Assembly: GCA_027335515.1 (NCBI GenBank)
Contig: DAHWHT010000331.1
Coordinates: forward strand, 1 to 17,147
DNA length: 17,147 nucleotides
DNA from: Clostridia bacterium
GTDB lineage: Bacteria; Bacillota_E; RBS10-35; JAJYVN01
Reading direction: 5' to 3'
The notes below the pieces were generated by a model. The model was not told where the DNA came from. It searched no databases and saw only the letters and a program-made list of their open reading frames with translations. Positions 1 to 8,424 of this stretch are shown piece after piece; the first letter of the stretch is position 1, and each line of letters opens with the position of its first letter. A program made the position numbers and the translations under genes.

Positions 1-511
1 CGACCCGCCTGCCGTTATGGGTGAGGGTTGAGCCCATGGCGCACGAGAGGGATCGGCGGGCGCGGGCCGGCCGCAGGCCTGTCTGCCGACATCGATCCGT
101 CCCTTGGTCGCCAGGCGCCGGATCGTCGGTCAGCAAGCCCCCGGCTTCGCGCCCGCGCATGATTCGGGGAGGTGCTGGGTCTTGCTCCAGCATGCCGGTC
201 GCGGAGACGGAGGAACCGCCGTGCGGGGCGGGAATGCGCCCGCAGGCCGCGGCGCCGGGTCGGATCACGGGCTTGGGGTGCGGGGCCACGCCGGCCTTCG
301 GGGGGGGGGGTGAAGCAGACACCCCCAACGCCGCTCGCCGATTCGGGTGGAAGTCCCGACGGCCGCCGCGGTTACCGCGTAGAAGTCCGCCTGGTGCCCA
401 TAGCCCCGCAGGGGGCAAATCCAAGGCTGAAAGGGGCGAAAACCTGGTTGGGCGGACGGTGTGGACTACCGAGTAATCGGTTCGTGCACATTTTCTGACC
501 AGGTTTGCCTT
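1..511. other. Long leader/intergenic region before the GH95 gene
   Basis: No protein gene can be supported here. Open frames exist on the + strand, but they are Arg/Pro/Gly/Ala-rich, lack a convincing ribosome binding site and resemble no family I know. The left half (1-290) shows nothing beyond GC-rich sequence. The right half has a run of 11 G (300-310) and a tight series of perfect hairpins (see the RNA candidate at 306-489). The left window edge cuts the region, so a gene further left could have its promoter or end here. Confidence 0.5.
306..489 (+). ncRNA. Candidate structured leader RNA upstream of GH95
   Basis: Seen directly: a series of perfect helices in + orientation. GGGGGT 306-311 pairs with ACCCCC 321-326. 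TCGGG 343-347 pairs with CCCGA 355-359 around a TGGAAGT loop. CGCGG 367-371 pairs with CCGCG 375-379. GTCCGCC 385-391 pairs with GGCGGAC 451-457 and encloses a subdomain containing GCCCC 403-407 with GGGGC 412-416. ACCGA 468-472 pairs with TCGGT 477-481 around a GTAA (GNRA) loop. The last hairpin ends 30 nt before the GH95 start. The GGGTGGAAGTCCC hairpin and the purine-rich CTGAAAGGGGCGAAAACC stretch loosely recall domain I of bacterial group II introns, but no maturase or domain V motif is present. It could be a riboswitch, a non-coding RNA or a decayed intron fragment. GC-rich DNA forms chance helices, so confidence is low. Confidence 0.3.
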
Positions 512-3031
512 ATGGCGACGCCATGGGACCTGCTGCAGCTCTGGTACCGGAAGCCGGCGGGGGGCTTTTCCGAGGCGCTGCCGCTTGGCAACGGGCGGCT
601 GGGCGCGATGGTGTTCGGGGGGGTGGAGCGCGAACGCCTGCTTCTGAACGAGGACACGCTGTGGTCCGGGGCCGGGCCGCGGGACACGGCCAACGACACC
701 GCGCTGGACCACCTTGAGGGGTTGCGCCGCCTGGTCCTGGACGCACGCGATTACCACGCCGCCGACGTGGAGGCGCGGCGCCTGCAGGGCCACCACACCG
801 AGAGCTACCTCAGTCTGGGAGACCTCTGGCTGGCCTTTGCACACGCGGCGTCTGGGTCGGGTGCGGCGGGCGATCTCGGGGTTTCGGTGGAAGCCTACCG
901 TCGCGACCTCGACCTTGACACGGCGACTGCCACGGTGCGCTATCGCTTTGACGGTACCACCTACCGCCGCGAGGCTTTCGTCTCCGCCCCCGGCGGTGTT
1001 CTGGTGCTGCGCGTCACCGCGGATCGCCCCGGGGCGGTGTCTCTGACGGCCGCGCTGACCAGCCCGCTGTGGTCGCGCGTCGAGTGCCTGTCCCTGGACA
1101 CCCTGGTCCTGCGCGGCGAGGCGCCGGTCCACGCCGCGTCCCACGAGGCCCGTGGCGGGCGGCCGCTGGTCTATGCGGATGGGGCGGACACCGAAGGGGG
1201 CGGGGCGGGGGGTATGCGATTCGAGGCCCGCCTCCGGCTGGCGGCCGAGGGGGGACGGCGGTCCGTGGATGGCCGCAGCCTGCGTCTGGAGGGGGCGGAT
1301 GCGGTCACCCTGGTGCTGGCCGCGGCGACGAGCTTTGCGGGTGTTGACCGCCCGCCGCAGGCGGATCCGCAGGCGTTGGCCCGCCGCTGCGCGGACCAGA
1401 CGGATCGCGCCCTGGACAAGGGCTTTGCCGGGCTGCGGCGGGAGCACGTGGCGGAGCACCGCGGCCGCTTCCGCCGCGTCTGGCTGGAACTGGGCTCCGG
1501 GCTCCCGTCGGGGACGCCGGGCCGCAGGGCCCTTTCGGACGCGAAGCGCGCGGTGGCCGGGCCGACCGACGAGCGGCTGCGGGCGATGCGGTCCGGGGCG
1601 GACGACCCCTGGCTGCTGGTGCAGTATTTTCAGTTCGGACGCTACCTGCTCTTGGCCGCTTCGCGTCCGGGTTGCCAGCCGGCCAACCTGCAGGGCATTT
1701 GGAATGAATCGGTGCTGCCGCCTTGGAGTTCCAACTACACGATCAACATCAACACCCAGATGAACTACTGGCCGGCCGAGGTTTGTGCTTTGTCCGAGTG
1801 CCACGGCCCGCTCTTTGACCTGATCGACGGCTTGCGGGCCACCGGGCGGCGTACCGCCCGCGTCTACTACGGTTGTCGCGGCTGGACGGCCCACCACAAC
1901 ACCGACCTCTGGCGTCTGAGTTGCCCGGTGGGCGAGGGGCGGGGTCATCCGGTGTGGGCCAACTGGCCGATGGGCGCCGCCTGGTTGAGCCGGCACCTTT
2001 GGGAGCACTGGGCTTACGGCGGCGATCTGACCTTTCTGCGCGAGCGGGCCTATCCGGTGTTGCGCGAGGCCGCGGAGTTCCTGCTGGACTTCCTGGTCGA
2101 GGACGGCGATGGACGTCTGGTCACCTGTCCCTCGACCTCGCCGGAGAACGAGTTCCTTGCCGCCGACCGCCGCCCGGCCGCGGTGAGCGCCGGGTCGACC
2201 ATGGATATGGCGATTTGCAGGGATCTTTTCAAACACTGCATCCAGGCTGCGCAACGGCTTGGCGTGGATGACGACTTCGCGCGCCGGTTGGAAGCAGCGC
2301 GCGCCCGCCTGCTGCCCTGGGCCATCGGCCGCCACGGGCAGCTCCAGGAGTGGTGGGAAGACTTCGACGAGCGCGAACCCGGTCATCGGCACATGTCCCA
2401 CCTTTTTGGGTTGCATCCGGGCGACGAGATCACCCCGCGCGGCACACCGGAGTTGGCGGCGGCGGCGCGCGTCAGCCTGGAGCGCCGCTTGGCCAACGGG
2501 GGTGGCCACACAGGCTGGAGTCGGGCCTGGCTGATCCACCACTTCGCCCGGTTGGAGGACGGGGAGGGGGCGCATCACCACGTCGTGGCCCTTCTGCGCC
2601 AATCCACCCTCCCCAATCTGTTGGACAACCATCCCCCGTTTCAGATTGACGGCAACTTTGGCGGTGCGGCAGGCATCGCCGAGATGCTGCTGCAAAGCCA
2701 CGCGGGCGAGCTGCACCTGCTGCCCGCGCTTCCAGAGGCGTGGGGTCGCGGCAGGGTGCGTGGGCTGCGGGCCCGCGGGGGCTGCACGCTGGATTTTGAG
2801 TGGGTGGAGGGAAGGTTGCGGGACGTTGCACTGACGGTCGAGGCCGGTGGCCACTGGCCCGACGGTGCCGGGGCCGCGGCGCCGCGGGAGATCCGCGTCC
2901 GATGGCCGGGGGCCGCCGTGTTGCGGGGTGTGACCAGGGAAGACGGCCAGCCCGTCGGCGCTCGGATCGCCCCCGGGTCGGCGGTGCTTGAGATCCCCGC
3001 CCCGGGCAGCTACCGGCTCGACTTTGCCTAG
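512..3031 (+). CDS. Glycoside hydrolase family 95 (alpha-L-fucosidase type)
   Basis: 839-residue glycosidase expected to remove terminal alpha-L-fucose (or L-galactose) from oligosaccharides by inversion. The N-terminus ([23 protein letters not shown]) is the usual GH95 opening, followed by a beta-domain, an (alpha/alpha)6 barrel (roughly 330-720) and a C-terminal beta-domain. Catalytic motifs are intact: the Asn pair in [10 protein letters not shown] (Asn412, Asn414), the acid Glu545 in STSPENEF, and Asp713 in [24 protein letters not shown] is also typical. ATG 512 is chosen because the family motif begins just after it; an in-frame GTG at 461 would add 17 unrelated residues and overlap the leader hairpins. 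Only a weak AGG lies upstream. No signal peptide is visible, so the enzyme is probably cytoplasmic and acts on imported oligosaccharides. Substrate preference cannot be read from sequence. Confidence 0.95.
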   Translation: MATPWDLLQLWYRKPAGGFSEALPLGNGRLGAMVFGGVERERLLLNEDTLWSGAGPRDTANDTALDHLEGLRRLVLDARDYHAADVEARRLQGHHTESYLSLGDLWLAFAHAASGSGAAGDLGVSVEAYRRDLDLDTATATVRYRFDGTTYRREAFVSAPGGVLVLRVTADRPGAVSLTAALTSPLWSRVECLSLDTLVLRGEAPVHAASHEARGGRPLVYADGADTEGGGAGGMRFEARLRLAAEGGRRSVDGRSLRLEGADAVTLVLAAATSFAGVDRPPQADPQALARRCADQTDRALDKGFAGLRREHVAEHRGRFRRVWLELGSGLPSGTPGRRALSDAKRAVAGPTDERLRAMRSGADDPWLLVQYFQFGRYLLLAASRPGCQPANLQGIWNESVLPPWSSNYTININTQMNYWPAEVCALSECHGPLFDLIDGLRATGRRTARVYYGCRGWTAHHNTDLWRLSCPVGEGRGHPVWANWPMGAAWLSRHLWEHWAYGGDLTFLRERAYPVLREAAEFLLDFLVEDGDGRLVTCPSTSPENEFLAADRRPAAVSAGSTMDMAICRDLFKHCIQAAQRLGVDDDFARRLEAARARLLPWAIGRHGQLQEWWEDFDEREPGHRHMSHLFGLHPGDEITPRGTPELAAAARVSLERRLANGGGHTGWSRAWLIHHFARLEDGEGAHHHVVALLRQSTLPNLLDNHPPFQIDGNFGGAAGIAEMLLQSHAGELHLLPALPEAWGRGRVRGLRARGGCTLDFEWVEGRLRDVALTVEAGGHWPDGAGAAAPREIRVRWPGAAVLRGVTREDGQPVGARIAPGSAVLEIPAPGSYRLDFA

Positions 3032-3130
3032 CCTTGGCGGCCGGGCGGCGCGTGGTCGCTGCCGAACCGGCGCGACCTATCCGAGCGGGTTTTCGACTGG
3101 CTGAAGGCGCATCTGGGTGATCCCGGGTGA
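3032..3130 (+). other. In-frame 32-codon extension beyond the GH95 amber stop
   Basis: After TAG 3029-3031 the same frame stays open to TGA 3128-3130. Its second half (RDLSERVFDWLKAHLG) looks like the C-terminal helix of an alpha/beta hydrolase. GH95 already ends normally at GSYRLDFA, so this is more likely a decayed remnant of another gene or chance than true read-through. Confidence 0.2.
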
Positions 3131-3163
3131 AGGACCTGCCCAGGCGGAACGTGCACGGTTCAT

Positions 3164-3182
3164 GAAGGGATTCTTTCCCTTC
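3164..3182. terminator. Hairpin between convergent genes
   Basis: Perfect 7-bp inverted repeat GAAGGGA (3164-3170) / TCCCTTC (3176-3182) with loop TTCTT, between the ends of the GH95 gene (+) and the Asp-box lipoprotein gene (-). No T-tract follows on either strand, so it is at best a weak or factor-assisted bidirectional terminator. Confidence 0.3.
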
Positions 3183-3211
3183 GTCGGCCCGCGGGGAAGT
3201 CTGGCCGCCCT

Positions 3212-5404
3212 TCACGGAGCGCCGGGGAGTCGCGGCCAGACCCGGGTCCAGTTCCGGCCGCCGTCGTGTGTGGCATACAGCCCGTCCCGCCGGCTCCCGG
3301 CGAGGCGCGCCGTCATCCATCCCTGGTGCGGGCCGGTCATGGACAGGGATTGCGGGCGAAGGTTCGCGGCGCGGTACGCCCGCCAGCGGCGCCCGCCGTC
3401 GGTACTGCGCAGGAGCATGTTTGCCGTTCTGCCTGGCAGCGTCGGTGACGGTGGCTCGCAAAGGAGCCAGATGCGCGAGCCCGCGATGCTCGGGCTTTGG
3501 CAACCCCCTGGGGTGTCCCCCGCCGCGAGGGTGTGCCAGGTGCCGCCGCGGTCGCGGATGGCGATCTGGCTGCGCGTGCCGCTTTGCCCCGTGGCCGCCC
3601 ACACCTGCCTACCGAAGGCGAGATGGGCGTCGTGGATGGGAAGCGTTCCGTCCGGGTGCCACGAGGCGCCGCCGTCGCGCGTGGCCTCCAGGGTATCGGG
3701 CCCTGCGGCGCGTGGGATGGCCGCGAAACCGTGGGCGGGGTCGGTGAAGCTGACGCTGCCCACGCCTGTGGGGCTCAAGGCTGTGGCGACCGACCAGGAT
3801 CGCCCCCCGTCGATCGTTCGAAGCAGGCCGGGTCCCCCGGGCGCAACGGCGATGGATTCGGACGCGAACCAGGGCAGGGTCGTTCCATTCGCGCGGGGTG
3901 TGGGCCGCGCGGGGCTCCAGGTGGCCCCGCCGTCCGCCGTGGCGAACATGGCCGGTCCCGCCAGCAGCCAGCCGACCTTCGGGTTGTCGTGCAGGAAGCG
4001 CACGGCGGTCAGGGATGGCTCCGGCCCGTGTGGCACGATGCGCCAGGCGGCACCCCCGTTTCCGGTTACAAGCAGGGCGTCGGCGGTGGTCGCGGCCCAG
4101 GCGGTGCGGGGTCCGGCCAGCGCCACGCCCGTCACGCCGTGCGCCACGGTGGTCCAGTGGCGTCCCCCGTCCCGCGTCTGCAGCACGGCTCCGCTCCCGG
4201 AGCTTTCTTCCAGCATGATGGGGGCCGTGCCTTCGACGGCCAGGCCGGTGGTGGGGCTGGTGAACCGAAGCTGTACCAGCGGTCGGCGGGTGCCGCGCGT
4301 GGCGGTGTAGATCGTACGCCAGCGGCGTCCTCCGTCCCGTGTGGCGAGCACGGCCTGGAAGGGGGCGCTGCCGTGGAAGCGGTTGCCGCCCGCGGCGAAC
4401 CCGTGGTTGCGGCCGACGAACGCCACCGTCCGCAGGGGAAAGGGGATGCAGGGGGTGGCCGCGGACCAGGTTGCTCCGGCGTCGCGGGTGTGCCAGAGGC
4501 GATGGCAGCGGGCGCTTTGGGCACCACCGATCCAGCCGTGGGTCGGGTTCTGGAAGTCGAGCGCTCCGTTGAACGCCGAGAGGTCGTGTGGAAGCGGCAG
4601 CTTCCTCCAGACGCGGCCGCCGTCGTGGGTGATGAGCACCAGCGGGGCGTTGTCCAGGCCGCCGGCGTCCTGCATGGGGTTGAAGCCGGCCAGGCCGACC
4701 GAGCGCGAAACGAAATCGAAGCGGAAATGGGACCACAGGGCCATGGCCATGGCCAGGGGCTGGCGCTGCCCGGGAGCCAGATCGGGCGAAGAGACCAGGG
4801 GCCGCTGGGGCAGGGTGGGACGCCGCGCCTTCCAGGTCCGGCCCCGGTCGCCGCTGACCATGAAGAAGGGCCGTTGCTCGACGCCGGAGCCGACTACGCC
4901 GCCCCCATACAGCAGCCCGGCGTTCGGGCTGCTTCCGAGCTCGAGGGTGCTCCAGGTCAGACCTGCTTGGGTCGATGTCCAGATGCGGTGCCAGGTTCGC
5001 CCTCCGTTGGTGGTGCGCGCGATGACGGCGCGGTCCGACGGGCGGCGCCGGGCCCTGGACTGGCCGGCAACGAAGCCGAGCGTCGGGGAGAGGAAGACGG
5101 GTGCGCCCGGGTTGGCGGGCGGACCGGCGGTGGCGGGGGCCGGCGCCTGGACGACGCCCATGGGAAGCGGCGCCCGCAGCGCGGCGGCAACGGTGGCGGA
5201 CGTTCGGGGGGTCTTGCCCCGGGGGGCGGTGGCCGCGGGGTGCACCGCGCCGACCGAGGCCTTCGCGGCGGGGTGGGGGATGTCGGCGGCCGGGGGACGC
5301 GCCGGGGGGAAGGCGCAGCCCGAGACCAGGGTGGGGATCAGCAACAGCACCGCGAGGACGCCCCCACGGGTAGGGTGGCGCGGGGTGGGTCCAGGCACCC
5401 GCAT
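3212..5404 (-). CDS. Asp-box (BNR/Ycf48-like) beta-propeller lipoprotein
   Basis: 730-residue predicted lipoprotein. The N-terminus has a short basic stretch, a hydrophobic segment (residues 16-27) and a lipobox V-S-G-C with Cys30 as the lipidated residue. A Pro/Ala-rich linker (about 31-100) follows. From residue 131 to 719 there are 13 Asp-box motifs of the form T-x-D-G-G-x-x-W, such as TTNGGRTW, THDGGRVW, TRDGGRHW, TADGGATW and THDGGRNW, about 49 residues apart. Such repeats build sialidase, sortilin and Ycf48-type propellers; 13 boxes suggest two tandem propellers. Function is unknown; an exported surface-binding or scaffold role is inferred. A GAGGAGG site lies only 2 nt before ATG 5404, so GTG 5398 (7 nt spacing) may be the real start. 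It is the last gene of a minus-strand run. Confidence 0.85.
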   Translation of the reverse strand: MRVPGPTPRHPTRGGVLAVLLLIPTLVSGCAFPPARPPAADIPHPAAKASVGAVHPAATAPRGKTPRTSATVAAALRAPLPMGVVQAPAPATAGPPANPGAPVFLSPTLGFVAGQSRARRRPSDRAVIARTTNGGRTWHRIWTSTQAGLTWSTLELGSSPNAGLLYGGGVVGSGVEQRPFFMVSGDRGRTWKARRPTLPQRPLVSSPDLAPGQRQPLAMAMALWSHFRFDFVSRSVGLAGFNPMQDAGGLDNAPLVLITHDGGRVWRKLPLPHDLSAFNGALDFQNPTHGWIGGAQSARCHRLWHTRDAGATWSAATPCIPFPLRTVAFVGRNHGFAAGGNRFHGSAPFQAVLATRDGGRRWRTIYTATRGTRRPLVQLRFTSPTTGLAVEGTAPIMLEESSGSGAVLQTRDGGRHWTTVAHGVTGVALAGPRTAWAATTADALLVTGNGGAAWRIVPHGPEPSLTAVRFLHDNPKVGWLLAGPAMFATADGGATWSPARPTPRANGTTLPWFASESIAVAPGGPGLLRTIDGGRSWSVATALSPTGVGSVSFTDPAHGFAAIPRAAGPDTLEATRDGGASWHPDGTLPIHDAHLAFGRQVWAATGQSGTRSQIAIRDRGGTWHTLAAGDTPGGCQSPSIAGSRIWLLCEPPSPTLPGRTANMLLRSTDGGRRWRAYRAANLRPQSLSMTGPHQGWMTARLAGSRRDGLYATHDGGRNWTRVWPRLPGAP

Positions 5405-5601
5405 GGCCTCCTCATTCCGCCGGTCTCGCCTTGCCGCCGCGCCGCCGACACCGCGCGGGGTGTCTCGGGCCGACGCCCCCAATCCCACGGACGCCGCGGG
5501 AGGGCGTGCGGTTTCGCTCAGTCGCCGGCGGCGGTCTCCGTGGGTGGAAAGGCGCCGGCGGACCCGTCGGCGGCAGGAGCGCCCGCGTGGATCCCGGGTT
5601 C

Positions 5602-6585
5602 TCAGGCGTCGTTTCCCGTTGCACGCGTTTCCAGCGGGGGGAGCGCCGCCTCGATGGCGGCCCGGCGCGGTTCGAGGAACGGCGGCAGGGCCAGTCGCGT
5701 GCCGAGTTGGGCCGGCGGCTCGTCGGTGGCAAACCCCGGTCCGTCGGTGGCGATCTCCAGCAGCACCCCGCCCGGTTCGTGGAAATACAGGGAACGGAAG
5801 TAGTGGCGGTCGACGATGCCCGAGTGCGGCACGCGCGCCGCGTCGAGCCGGTCGCGCCAGCGTTCCTGGGTGGAGGCGTCCCGTACCCGCAGGGCAAGGT
5901 GGTGGACGCCCCCGATGCCGACGGTACCCGCTCCGGCGTGCGTTTCGACCAGCCGTACCTCGGTGCCGGCGCCGCCTGGATCCAGATCGAGGGTGGTCGC
6001 GGCCCCGGGGAAGGCGCGGAATCCAAGCAGGTGGGTGAAGCGCTCCAGGGTCGCACCGATGGCGGCGGTCGCCAGGGTCACCCCATACAGCCCCCGCACC
6101 GCGACCTCGGGGGGAACGGGGCTGGCCGACCAGGGCCTGCCGAAGCGGTCGACGGCCTCCGGGGCCGCCACCAGTTCCAGGCGCTGGCCCTCCGGGTCCT
6201 CCAACTCCAGGCTGGCGCGGCCCGAGCGGCTGCGGATCTCGCCGCAGCGGATGCCGCGGTCGCGCAGGTGCGCCGACCACCACACCAGCGCCGCGCGGTC
6301 GGCCACGGCAAGGGCGGTCCGCGCCACCGTGCCGGCGCCGGTGCGGCGGCGCGGCACCCTGGGCCAGTGGAAGAAGGTGATCTCGCTACCGGGGCTGCCG
6401 TCCTCGTCGCCGTAGAACAGGTGGTAGGCGGTCACGTCGTCTTGGTTCACCGTCTTTTTCACCAGACGCAGTCCGAGGACGCGGGTGTAGAAGGCCACGT
6501 TGGCCGCCGCGTCGCCGGTGACCGCGGTGACGTGGTGGAGTCCGAGCAGTGGTGGTACCTCGGATCCGGGGGCGTCGTGTCGCAT
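5602..6585 (-). CDS. Ring-cleaving dioxygenase, PcpA-like VOC family
   Basis: 327-residue vicinal-oxygen-chelate (glyoxalase-fold) protein, the usual length of PcpA/MhqO-type Fe(II) dioxygenases that open hydroquinone-like rings. Two halves each begin with a HH motif: GLHHVTAV (His17-His18) and GVHHLALRV (His228-His229). The likely iron triad is His18, His229 and Glu277 (in GGVLLEIATDGPGF). From memory of PcpA (His11, His227, Glu276, with Arg259 and Tyr266 in the second sphere), the equivalents here are present, including Arg260 and Tyr267. ATG 6585 has AGGGAGG 8 nt upstream. It lies 98 nt after the DUF72 gene and 197 nt before the lipoprotein gene, so co-transcription is possible. Substrate is unknown; many Bacillota homologues act in quinone or aromatic detoxification. 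Confidence 0.88.
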   Translation of the reverse strand: MRHDAPGSEVPPLLGLHHVTAVTGDAAANVAFYTRVLGLRLVKKTVNQDDVTAYHLFYGDEDGSPGSEITFFHWPRVPRRRTGAGTVARTALAVADRAALVWWSAHLRDRGIRCGEIRSRSGRASLELEDPEGQRLELVAAPEAVDRFGRPWSASPVPPEVAVRGLYGVTLATAAIGATLERFTHLLGFRAFPGAATTLDLDPGGAGTEVRLVETHAGAGTVGIGGVHHLALRVRDASTQERWRDRLDAARVPHSGIVDRHYFRSLYFHEPGGVLLEIATDGPGFATDEPPAQLGTRLALPPFLEPRRAAIEAALPPLETRATGNDA

Positions 6586-6683
6586 GGTAGCCGCCTCCCT
6601 GGTGCGAGTCCGCCGGTGGCCGCGGGTCCGCCGCCGCGGTCGCGTGCGTTGCGCCTCATCGCCGTCAGGGGCTGTGTGCCGCG

Positions 6684-7553
6684 TCAGTCGCGCGGGTCGG
6701 ATGCGCCCGTGCCCCCCAGCAGGCTGCCGCGCCACGGGTCCGGATAGCCAAGGTTCAGCAGCGATGCCATTTCGTAGGCGTTGCGCACGGCGCCGTCCTC
6801 ATGGTTGTTGTTGAAAAGGACGTGGACGTCGGCGGCCTGTCCGCCGAGGGTCCGCAGCGGGTCCCGCCACTGCGCGAGTTCCTGTGGGGTGTAGCGGTAG
6901 TTGAAGCGCTCGCCGCTATGGGTGCCGCGAACGTACCAGGTGGCGGCGTTGCGGCCGTGGAGGCGGACGACCGCCAGGCGCGGGGTGGTCACCGCCAGGA
7001 CGGTCGGGACGCAGGCATCCCCGCGCTGTGGTTCATCGCAGCAGGTGTGGGTGGCACCGAGGTTGCGCAGCAACGCCAGGGTCGCCTCCGTCCGGTCTGG
7101 GTCGGCAAACCAGCTGCGGTGGCGGAACTCGACGGCGACCGGCAGGTCGGCCAGGGCCGTGCACGTGGCGCGCAGGTAGTCGGTGGTCTCCTGGCCGGCC
7201 ACGAACCATGGCGCAAATTGCAGGTGCAGGGCGGACAGCTTGCCGGCCTGCGCCAGGGGCGCCACGGCAACGGCCAGGGTCTGCGCGGCGGCGGCGATGG
7301 CGGTGCCGTGCGGCCGGTTGGCACGGTCGTGCCAGGTCAAACTGCGGTGGGCCTTGACGTGGAAGCGGAAGTGCGCCGGGGTGCCCTGCGCCCATCGCGC
7401 GCACTGGGCCGCGGTGGCCGGGCGGTAGAAGGTGCTGTCGGCCTCGACCAGAGGGAAGAAGCGGGCGTAGTAGGGCAGGCGGTCGGCGGGCGGCAGCCAC
7501 GAGGGATAGACCCCCGTGTGGTCGGCCCAGGCGCACGTGCCCACCCGCACCAC
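6684..7553 (-). CDS. DUF72 (YecE-like) TIM-barrel protein
   Basis: 289-residue DUF72 protein of unknown biochemical role. Family signatures are the N-terminal VRVGTCAWADHTGVYP, FFPLVEADSTFYRP, FHVKAHRSLTW, the conserved VAVEFRHRSWF strand, and near the end DVHVLFNNNHEDGAVRNA. GTG 7553 is preferred as start because GGAGG (7562-7566) sits 8 nt upstream. The alternative ATG 7568 overlaps that GGAGG and has no site of its own. It is the first gene of the minus-strand run that continues into the dioxygenase and the lipoprotein, and it is divergent from the esterase gene across about 140 nt. Confidence 0.9.
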   Translation of the reverse strand: MVRVGTCAWADHTGVYPSWLPPADRLPYYARFFPLVEADSTFYRPATAAQCARWAQGTPAHFRFHVKAHRSLTWHDRANRPHGTAIAAAAQTLAVAVAPLAQAGKLSALHLQFAPWFVAGQETTDYLRATCTALADLPVAVEFRHRSWFADPDRTEATLALLRNLGATHTCCDEPQRGDACVPTVLAVTTPRLAVVRLHGRNAATWYVRGTHSGERFNYRYTPQELAQWRDPLRTLGGQAADVHVLFNNNHEDGAVRNAYEMASLLNLGYPDPWRGSLLGGTGASDPRD

Positions 7554-7561
7554 CGTATCGG

Positions 7562-7566
7562 CCTCC
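7562..7566 (-). promoter_or_regulatory. Ribosome binding site deciding the DUF72 start
   Basis: GGAGG on the minus strand, 8 nt before GTG 7553. It is part of the alternative ATGGAGG start at 7568, so the two starts exclude each other; the GTG fits better. Confidence 0.55.
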
Positions 7567-7692
7567 ATCCGTTGGGTCGCCGGCGTCGTGGTCGCAGGCC
7601 GGTGCGCGCCCGCCGCCGAAACACGTGGTGGTGGTCATCCCTCCTCGGGGCGGTCACCGGCCACGCCTGCCATCCGGGAGGGATCGATCGCG

Positions 7693-8424
7693 ATGTCCTT
7701 TGCCACCGTACAGTTCCGCAGCCGCGCCCTGGGGCGCCACGTTCAGTACACCGCCATCCTGCCGGATCCGGATCGCCACGGCAACGGTCCCTTCCCGGTG
7801 TTGTATCAATTGCACGGTCGCTCGGACGATCATACCGCCTGGATGGTGCACAGCCGTCTGGCCGACCACGTGCGGTCGTTGCCGTTGCTGGTGGTGCTGC
7901 CCGACGGCGGCATTTCCGGCTGGCGCAACGCCGGCGCCCACGAGCGCTACGAGGATTTCGTCATCCAGGACCTGATGGCGCACGTCGCGGGTACGTTCCA
8001 TGTCCGGCCTGGCCGGGCCGCGGTCGGGGGGCTTTCCATGGGCGGCGGTGGCTCGATGCGCCTGGGCCTGCGGCGCCCCGACCTCTTTGGTTCCATCTGG
8101 TCCCACAGCGGTTCGCTCCTGACGGCGGTGGCTCTCCAGGCGCAGGGGGTCGCGGCCGCAGATGCGGTCGCGGATTCGGTGTACACCCTGGCCGAGCGTC
8201 TGGCGGGCCAACCGCGGGTGAGTCTGCCCCGCATCGCGTTCGACTGCGGTGTCGATGACGGCATGCTTGAGCAGAGCCGGTCCTTTCACCACCATCTGGA
8301 TGCCCTTGGGCTCTCCCACACCTATCGCGAGCACCCCGGGGCGCACACGTGGGACTACTGGGACCGACACGTGGTGGAGGCCCTGGCGCAGCACGCCGAG
8401 GTCCTTGGCCTGCGGCGTGTCTGA
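7693..8424 (+). CDS. Esterase family protein (alpha/beta hydrolase, esterase D-like)
   Basis: 243-residue serine esterase of the esterase D/feruloyl-esterase-like group. Visible elements: the opening strand QYTAILPDP, the oxyanion-hole region VLYQLHGRSDD, the nucleophile elbow GGLSMGGGG with Ser115, an acidic site in DCGVDDGM (Asp184, Asp188 or Asp189) and the catalytic His218 in PGAHTWDYW. ATG 7693 has GGGAGGG ending 10 nt upstream. There is no signal peptide, so it is cytoplasmic. Such enzymes hydrolyse short acyl esters, including acetyl or feruloyl groups on sugars. Proximity to GH95 and the sugar isomerases makes a role in deacylating imported oligosaccharides plausible, but this is inference. 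It is transcribed alone; its 3' end faces the convergent isomerase gene. Confidence 0.88.
   Translation: MSFATVQFRSRALGRHVQYTAILPDPDRHGNGPFPVLYQLHGRSDDHTAWMVHSRLADHVRSLPLLVVLPDGGISGWRNAGAHERYEDFVIQDLMAHVAGTFHVRPGRAAVGGLSMGGGGSMRLGLRRPDLFGSIWSHSGSLLTAVALQAQGVAAADAVADSVYTLAERLAGQPRVSLPRIAFDCGVDDGMLEQSRSFHHHLDALGLSHTYREHPGAHTWDYWDRHVVEALAQHAEVLGLRRV

Noticed and set aside
343..395. Resemblance of GGGTGGAAGTCCCGACGG...AGAAGTCCGCC to FMN or cobalamin riboswitch fragments
   Set aside because: Only isolated pieces match; the order of conserved boxes and the paired P1 stem of both classes are missing, and the downstream gene is a glycosidase.
459..489. GNRA-capped hairpin read as group II intron domain V
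   Set aside because: The AGC catalytic triad and the two-nucleotide bulge of domain V are absent, and no reverse transcriptase or maturase gene is nearby.
461..511. Upstream GTG 461 as the GH95 start
   Set aside because: The extra 17 residues do not resemble the family and would require translating through the GNRA hairpin; ATG 512 gives the normal N-terminus.
3497..5803. 768-codon open frame on the + strand opposite the Asp-box lipoprotein gene
   Set aside because: The translation is Gly/Arg/Ala-rich with no family signature. The minus strand has clear repeats, a lipobox and a stop in the right place, so this is a GC-rich shadow frame.
5405..6283. Extension of the lipoprotein frame upstream across the dioxygenase gene
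   Set aside because: It is Arg/Pro-rich low-complexity sequence lying over a well-supported gene in another frame, and a signal peptide with lipobox begins at 5404.
7033..7638. Minus frame starting at ATG 7638 directly after GAGGAGGG
   Set aside because: The spacing is zero, and the translation is a Gly/Arg/Pro-rich shadow of the DUF72 gene in another frame.
6801..8258. 485-codon + strand frame across the DUF72 and esterase genes
   Set aside because: It overlaps two confidently assigned genes and has no recognisable motifs.
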